Source of the DNA: Paracoccus methylovorus
GTDB taxonomy: Bacteria; Pseudomonadota; Alphaproteobacteria; Rhodobacterales; Rhodobacteraceae
Direction of reading: 5' to 3'
Assembly: GCF_016919705.1 (NCBI RefSeq)
Contig: NZ_CP070368.1
Coordinates: 434,001 to 498,000, forward strand
Length of the DNA stretch: 64,000 nucleotides
Shown: piece by piece, positions 61,214 to 64,000 of the stretch
Position numbering within the stretch: position 1 is the stretch's first letter
How the letters are laid out: each line of letters begins with the position of its first letter
The notes under the pieces: generated by a model
Databases searched by the model: none
What the model saw: the letters and a program-made list of their open reading frames with translations, nothing else
What the model was told of the DNA's origin: nothing
Position numbers and translations under genes: made by a program

Positions 61214-62953
61214 ATGAAGGATCGAATCGTCGGAATGGGCCGCATGGCGGCTTTCGTGCTGGGTGGCAGCATGGCGTTTTCTGCCGGTGCGCAGGAAGCG
61301 GCCATCTTCGATGTGATGGATCGCATCCATCCCGTCTGGGCCGAGAGCGGCATGGTCTCGGTTCAGGAACGTCTGGCCGCCGAGATCGGCCGTGACATAC
61401 TGGCCAAAGGCGGCAATGCCACGGATGCCGGCGTGGCAGTGGCATTTGCGTTGGCTGTGACCTTGCCGCGTGCGGGCAATATCGGCGGCGGCGGTTTCAT
61501 GCTGGTCCATGAGGCAGAAACCGGCCAAACCCATGCCATCGACTATCGCGAGATGGCGCCACAGGGCGCCTCGCGTGACATGTTCCTGGATGCGGGGGGC
61601 GAGGCCGACAGCGGAAAGTCGCTTTACAGCGGCGCGGCCTCGGGCGTGCCGGGGACGGTGGCGGGCATGAAATTGGCGCTGGATAAATATGGCACCATGG
61701 ATTGGGCTGAGGTGATTGCTCCGGCCATCCGTCTGGCCGAGGGAGGCATTGTCGTGACCCCCGAGCTTGCCGACAGCATCGAGGCCGAGCGTGAGCATCT
61801 GGAGAAGTTTCCCGCCAGCGCAAAGATTTTCTTCAAACCGGACGGTGGGGCTTATCGGCCGGGCGACCGTTTGGTGCAGACTGACCTAGCGAGCACGCTG
61901 AAGAAGATCGCCGCCGAGGGGCCGGATGGATTCTACAACGGAGAGGTTGCCGCCGCCATCGCCAAGGCGGTGCAAGAGGCAGGCGGTCTTATCACCCCTG
62001 CGGACATGGCCGCCTATAAGCCGGTCGAGCGCGAGCCGGTACGCGGCAGCTATCGCGGGCATGAGGTGGTCTCGATGCCGCCGCCTTCTTCGGGCGGGGT
62101 GCATCTGATCCAGATCCTGAATGCGCTGGAGGGCTATCCGATAGGCGCGCTGGGGCAAAACTCGGGCGAGACCATTCACCTGATGGCCGAGGCGATGAAG
62201 CTGGCCTATGCCGACCGTTCGGAATATCTGGGCGACCCGGATTTCGTCGATGTCCCTGTCGCGGCGCTGACCAGCAAGGACTATGCCATCGAGATGCGCC
62301 GCAAGATCAGCGCCGATTTCGCCACCCCCTCGGTCATGATCCGGCCGGCGGATCTGGCGCCTTACGAATCCGACCAGACCACGCATTTTTCGGTGGTGGA
62401 CAAGGATGGCAACGCGGTTTCGAACACCTATACGATCAACCTGAATTACGGTTCGGGATTGGTGGCCGAGGGCACCGGCGTCCTGATGAACAATGAGATG
62501 GACGACTTTTCGGCCAAGCCGGGCGTGCCTAACGCTTTTGGCCTGGTCGGCGGGGATGCCAATGCGGTGGAGGCGGGCAAGCGGCCGCTGTCATCGATGA
62601 CGCCCACGATGGTGCTGAAGGATGGCAAGGTCTGGCTGGTCACCGGCTCGCCCGGTGGGGCGCGGATCATCACCACCGTGCTGCAGGTGATCATGAACAT
62701 GGTCGACCATGGCATGAACGTGGCCGAGGCCTCGACTGCCCCGCGCATCCATCATCAATGGCTGCCTGACGAGTTGCGCATGGAAGAGGGGATCAGCCTG
62801 GACACCATCCGCATCTTGCAGGCCAAAGGGCATGACGTCACGGTCAAAGAGGCGATGGGTTCGACCCAGTCGATCATGCGCGACCCGCAGACGAGGACGC
62901 TTTACGGCGCATCGGACCCGCGCCGGCCCGATGCGGCAACCCTGGGTTACTGA
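61214..62953 (+). CDS. ggt: Gamma-glutamyltransferase (579 aa)
   Basis: Periplasmic Ntn hydrolase transferring or hydrolysing the gamma-glutamyl group of glutathione; it cuts itself into two subunits. A signal peptide is clear (MKDRIVGMGRMAAFVLGG ... SAGAQEA). The large subunit has GGNATDAGVAVAFAL, NIGGGGFMLVH and MPPPSSGGVHL. The autoprocessing nucleophile Thr is in DQTTHFSVVD near residue 395, with the small-subunit blocks LNYGSG and KRPLSSMTPT after it. The ATG at 61214, with GGAGAG 5 nt upstream, is chosen because it begins the signal peptide. Confidence 0.95.
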   Translation: MKDRIVGMGRMAAFVLGGSMAFSAGAQEAAIFDVMDRIHPVWAESGMVSVQERLAAEIGRDILAKGGNATDAGVAVAFALAVTLPRAGNIGGGGFMLVHEAETGQTHAIDYREMAPQGASRDMFLDAGGEADSGKSLYSGAASGVPGTVAGMKLALDKYGTMDWAEVIAPAIRLAEGGIVVTPELADSIEAEREHLEKFPASAKIFFKPDGGAYRPGDRLVQTDLASTLKKIAAEGPDGFYNGEVAAAIAKAVQEAGGLITPADMAAYKPVEREPVRGSYRGHEVVSMPPPSSGGVHLIQILNALEGYPIGALGQNSGETIHLMAEAMKLAYADRSEYLGDPDFVDVPVAALTSKDYAIEMRRKISADFATPSVMIRPADLAPYESDQTTHFSVVDKDGNAVSNTYTINLNYGSGLVAEGTGVLMNNEMDDFSAKPGVPNAFGLVGGDANAVEAGKRPLSSMTPTMVLKDGKVWLVTGSPGGARIITTVLQVIMNMVDHGMNVAEASTAPRIHHQWLPDELRMEEGISLDTIRILQAKGHDVTVKEAMGSTQSIMRDPQTRTLYGASDPRRPDAATLGY

Positions 62954-63294
62954 GCCAGATAGTCGCGCAGGGCGACGGCGTTGTTATGCTCGCGGTCCCT
63001 GGCGCTATAAAGCAGCGTGACCGGCCCCTTGCCGATCATCTCGCGCAATTCGCGCAAGGGGCCGGGATTGCTGTCCAGTTCCGCACCGTAGCGGCGGCGG
63101 AACTCGGGCCACTTCTCGGGTTCGTGGTTGTACCAATGCCGCAATTCGTTCGACGGTGCGATCTCTTTGAGCCAAAGATCGGCCCCCAGATCCTCGCGTT
63201 TTATCCCACGGGGCCAGAGGCGGTCCACCAGCACCTTGCGGCCCTCTGAGGGAAGGGGCGGATCATAGGCACGTCGGATAAAGATGTCTGTCAT
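62947..63294 (-). CDS. DUF488 family protein (115 aa)
   Basis: Small cytoplasmic protein of the DUF488 family, function unknown. Family segments are IFIRRAYDPP, VLVDRLWPRGIKRE, WLKEIAPSNELRHWYNH and VTLLYSARDREHNNAVALRDYL. The start is the ATG at 63292-63294, with GAGG 7 nt upstream. Its stop codon lies inside the last codons of ggt, so the convergent genes overlap by 7 nt. Confidence 0.93.
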   Translation of the reverse strand: MTDIFIRRAYDPPLPSEGRKVLVDRLWPRGIKREDLGADLWLKEIAPSNELRHWYNHEPEKWPEFRRRYGAELDSNPGPLRELREMIGKGPVTLLYSARDREHNNAVALRDYLAQ

Positions 63295-63403
63295 GGCATG
63301 CCTCATTTTACAGGGAAATTCCCAAGCGGGGCGTTGGGTTCCCATGGTGCCGTTTTCTCATGGGGGCAAGGTGACATTGTGCCGCCAGCCGCAGAGCAAG
63401 CAA

Positions 63404-63426
63404 CGCCCCGCCCTGTTTGCGGGGTG
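63404..63426 (+). terminator. Terminator-like hairpin ahead of the last gene
   Basis: Stem CGCCCCGC / GCGGGGTG (one G-T pair) with a 7-nt loop, followed by CTTTTCTCT. It lies 36 nt before the start codon at 63463, so it could act in the leader of that gene, or be a stray structure. Confidence 0.4.
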
Positions 63427-63462
63427 CTTTTCTCTGCCCTTGGTGCGGGCTAAAGTCGCGCC

Positions 63463-64000
63463 ATGACGCAGACCCTTATGAACCCCGATACCATCGCCAG
63501 CCTGTTTACCCGCGAGGGGCGCTTTCTTTGCGCGCGCTGGGGGCGGCCGGTGGCGCCGGTCATCTTTGGCCTGGCCGACGAAAGCCTGGCGGTGTTTCGC
63601 GATGCCACGCGGGCGGTGCTGGCTCATGCCCGCCATCCGATCGCCGAAACGGACCCGGAGATGGGTGCGAATCTGATGACCTTCTTTCTGCGCGATTGGC
63701 AGGAGTTGGGGGATCTGCCCGATATTGAGGGTCTGACCGGGCAACCCGATCTCGCGGCGCGGCTGCAGGGCAGCGGTGCCGATCAGTACCGGCTGTTCCG
63801 CTTTGACGCCGATGGGACCATCCGGGCCTGCATCGGTTTCGTGAATATGGGCGGGCGGCTGGCCGATGCCCACCCCGGTCAGTTGGCCGAGACCGTGGCC
63901 GTGCGTGCCATGCTGAGCTTTGCCCGCGATGTCACGCCGACGCGCGAACTGGCGGCGCTGATCCGGGCTGCCTATGATCCGGTGATGCCTGCCGTGGCGA
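63463..64000 (+). CDS. Unrecognised protein, 3' truncated by window edge
   Basis: Frame from the ATG at 63463 stays open to the window end (179 codons visible). It is soluble-looking, without signal peptide or membrane segments. I do not recognise a family; the visible part reads ASLFTREGRFLCARWGRP, then VFGLADESLAVF-like and METDPEMGANLM-like segments, with a GFVNMGGRL block near residue 125. No ribosome-binding site stands out. A terminator-like hairpin precedes it. Coding status is supported by consistent G+C-rich third positions and an uninterrupted frame. Confidence 0.7.
   Translation, partial: MTQTLMNPDTIASLFTREGRFLCARWGRPVAPVIFGLADESLAVFRDATRAVLAHARHPIAETDPEMGANLMTFFLRDWQELGDLPDIEGLTGQPDLAARLQGSGADQYRLFRFDADGTIRACIGFVNMGGRLADAHPGQLAETVAVRAMLSFARDVTPTRELAALIRAAYDPVMPAVA

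Noticed and set aside
1..64000. tRNA, rRNA, CRISPR, insertion sequence, prophage or integrase genes
   Set aside because: None found on either strand by eye. No transposase or integrase motifs, no regularly spaced direct repeats, and no cloverleaf with a TTCGA-type arm in any intergenic gap.

Overview
The window looks like a piece of the chromosome of a Paracoccus species (Alphaproteobacteria, Rhodobacteraceae) close to Paracoccus denitrificans. The clues are the high G+C content, the cckA-sulfotransferase-recA-alaS arrangement, an alphaproteobacterial SOS box in front of recA, and an aromatic aminotransferase at 28147-29331 that matches my memory of the crystallised P. denitrificans enzyme almost residue for residue. 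I found no rRNA, tRNA, CRISPR array, prophage or insertion sequence. It is a core, mostly housekeeping region of about 60 genes, densely packed in short operons with many ATGA or TAATG stop/start overlaps.

Layout. 1-7.3 kb: the 3' part of the cell-cycle hybrid kinase cckA, an orphan sulfotransferase, SOS-controlled recA, alaS, and two small proteins (DUF1330, DUF1127). 7.6-11.1 kb: purA, a DUF2842 membrane protein, thiamine pyrophosphokinase and an M20 amidohydrolase. 11.2-15.6 kb (minus strand): queA, an MFS transporter, DUF924 and lpdA. 15.7-20.4 kb: the iron-storage pair bfd-bfr, gph, and glmU-glmS for UDP-GlcNAc. 20.4-25.3 kb: a P1-family peptidase, msrA-prmA, DUF1127, and head-to-head rsmE/ubiA. 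25.3-28.0 kb: a large OmpA-family envelope protein with a small coiled-coil partner. 28.1-31.2 kb (minus): low-molecular-weight phosphatase, smpB, sseA, tyrB. 31.3-40.1 kb: a ThDP enzyme, then minus-strand arfB-nudix-pit, ycjX-ycjF and pbpC. 40.3-43.3 kb: hrpB and an HdeD-like protein. 43.4-48.9 kb (minus): a protein-maturation cluster of three peptide deformylase genes, two alpha/beta hydrolases and fmt. 48.9-53.7 kb: patB-like C-S lyase, L,D-transpeptidase, MATE pump, a stand-alone Lrp-type RAM domain and a HisC-like aminotransferase. 53.7-58.3 kb: a divergent Lrp-type regulator and the assimilatory sulfate-reduction operon DUF2849-cysI-cysH-DUF934-fpr. 58.4-64.0 kb: topA, ggt, a DUF488 gene and the start of an unrecognised gene.

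The least expected signals are not in the large genes. First, one of the three deformylases (46991-47491) has lost the metal-binding Cys motif and carries Gln in place of the catalytic Glu. It sits in an operon-like run that also holds the intact enzymes, two hydrolases and fmt. Second, a short intergenic box (GG-TATTT-N3-CA-CGAA-GAAG) occurs nine times, always between genes. In at least five copies it lies 6-12 nt after a GC-rich hairpin, so it looks like a composite post-gene element. Third, several convergent pairs share stop codons or have them embedded in a common hairpin.

All assignments rest on reading translated sequence and motifs by eye. No database search was run.
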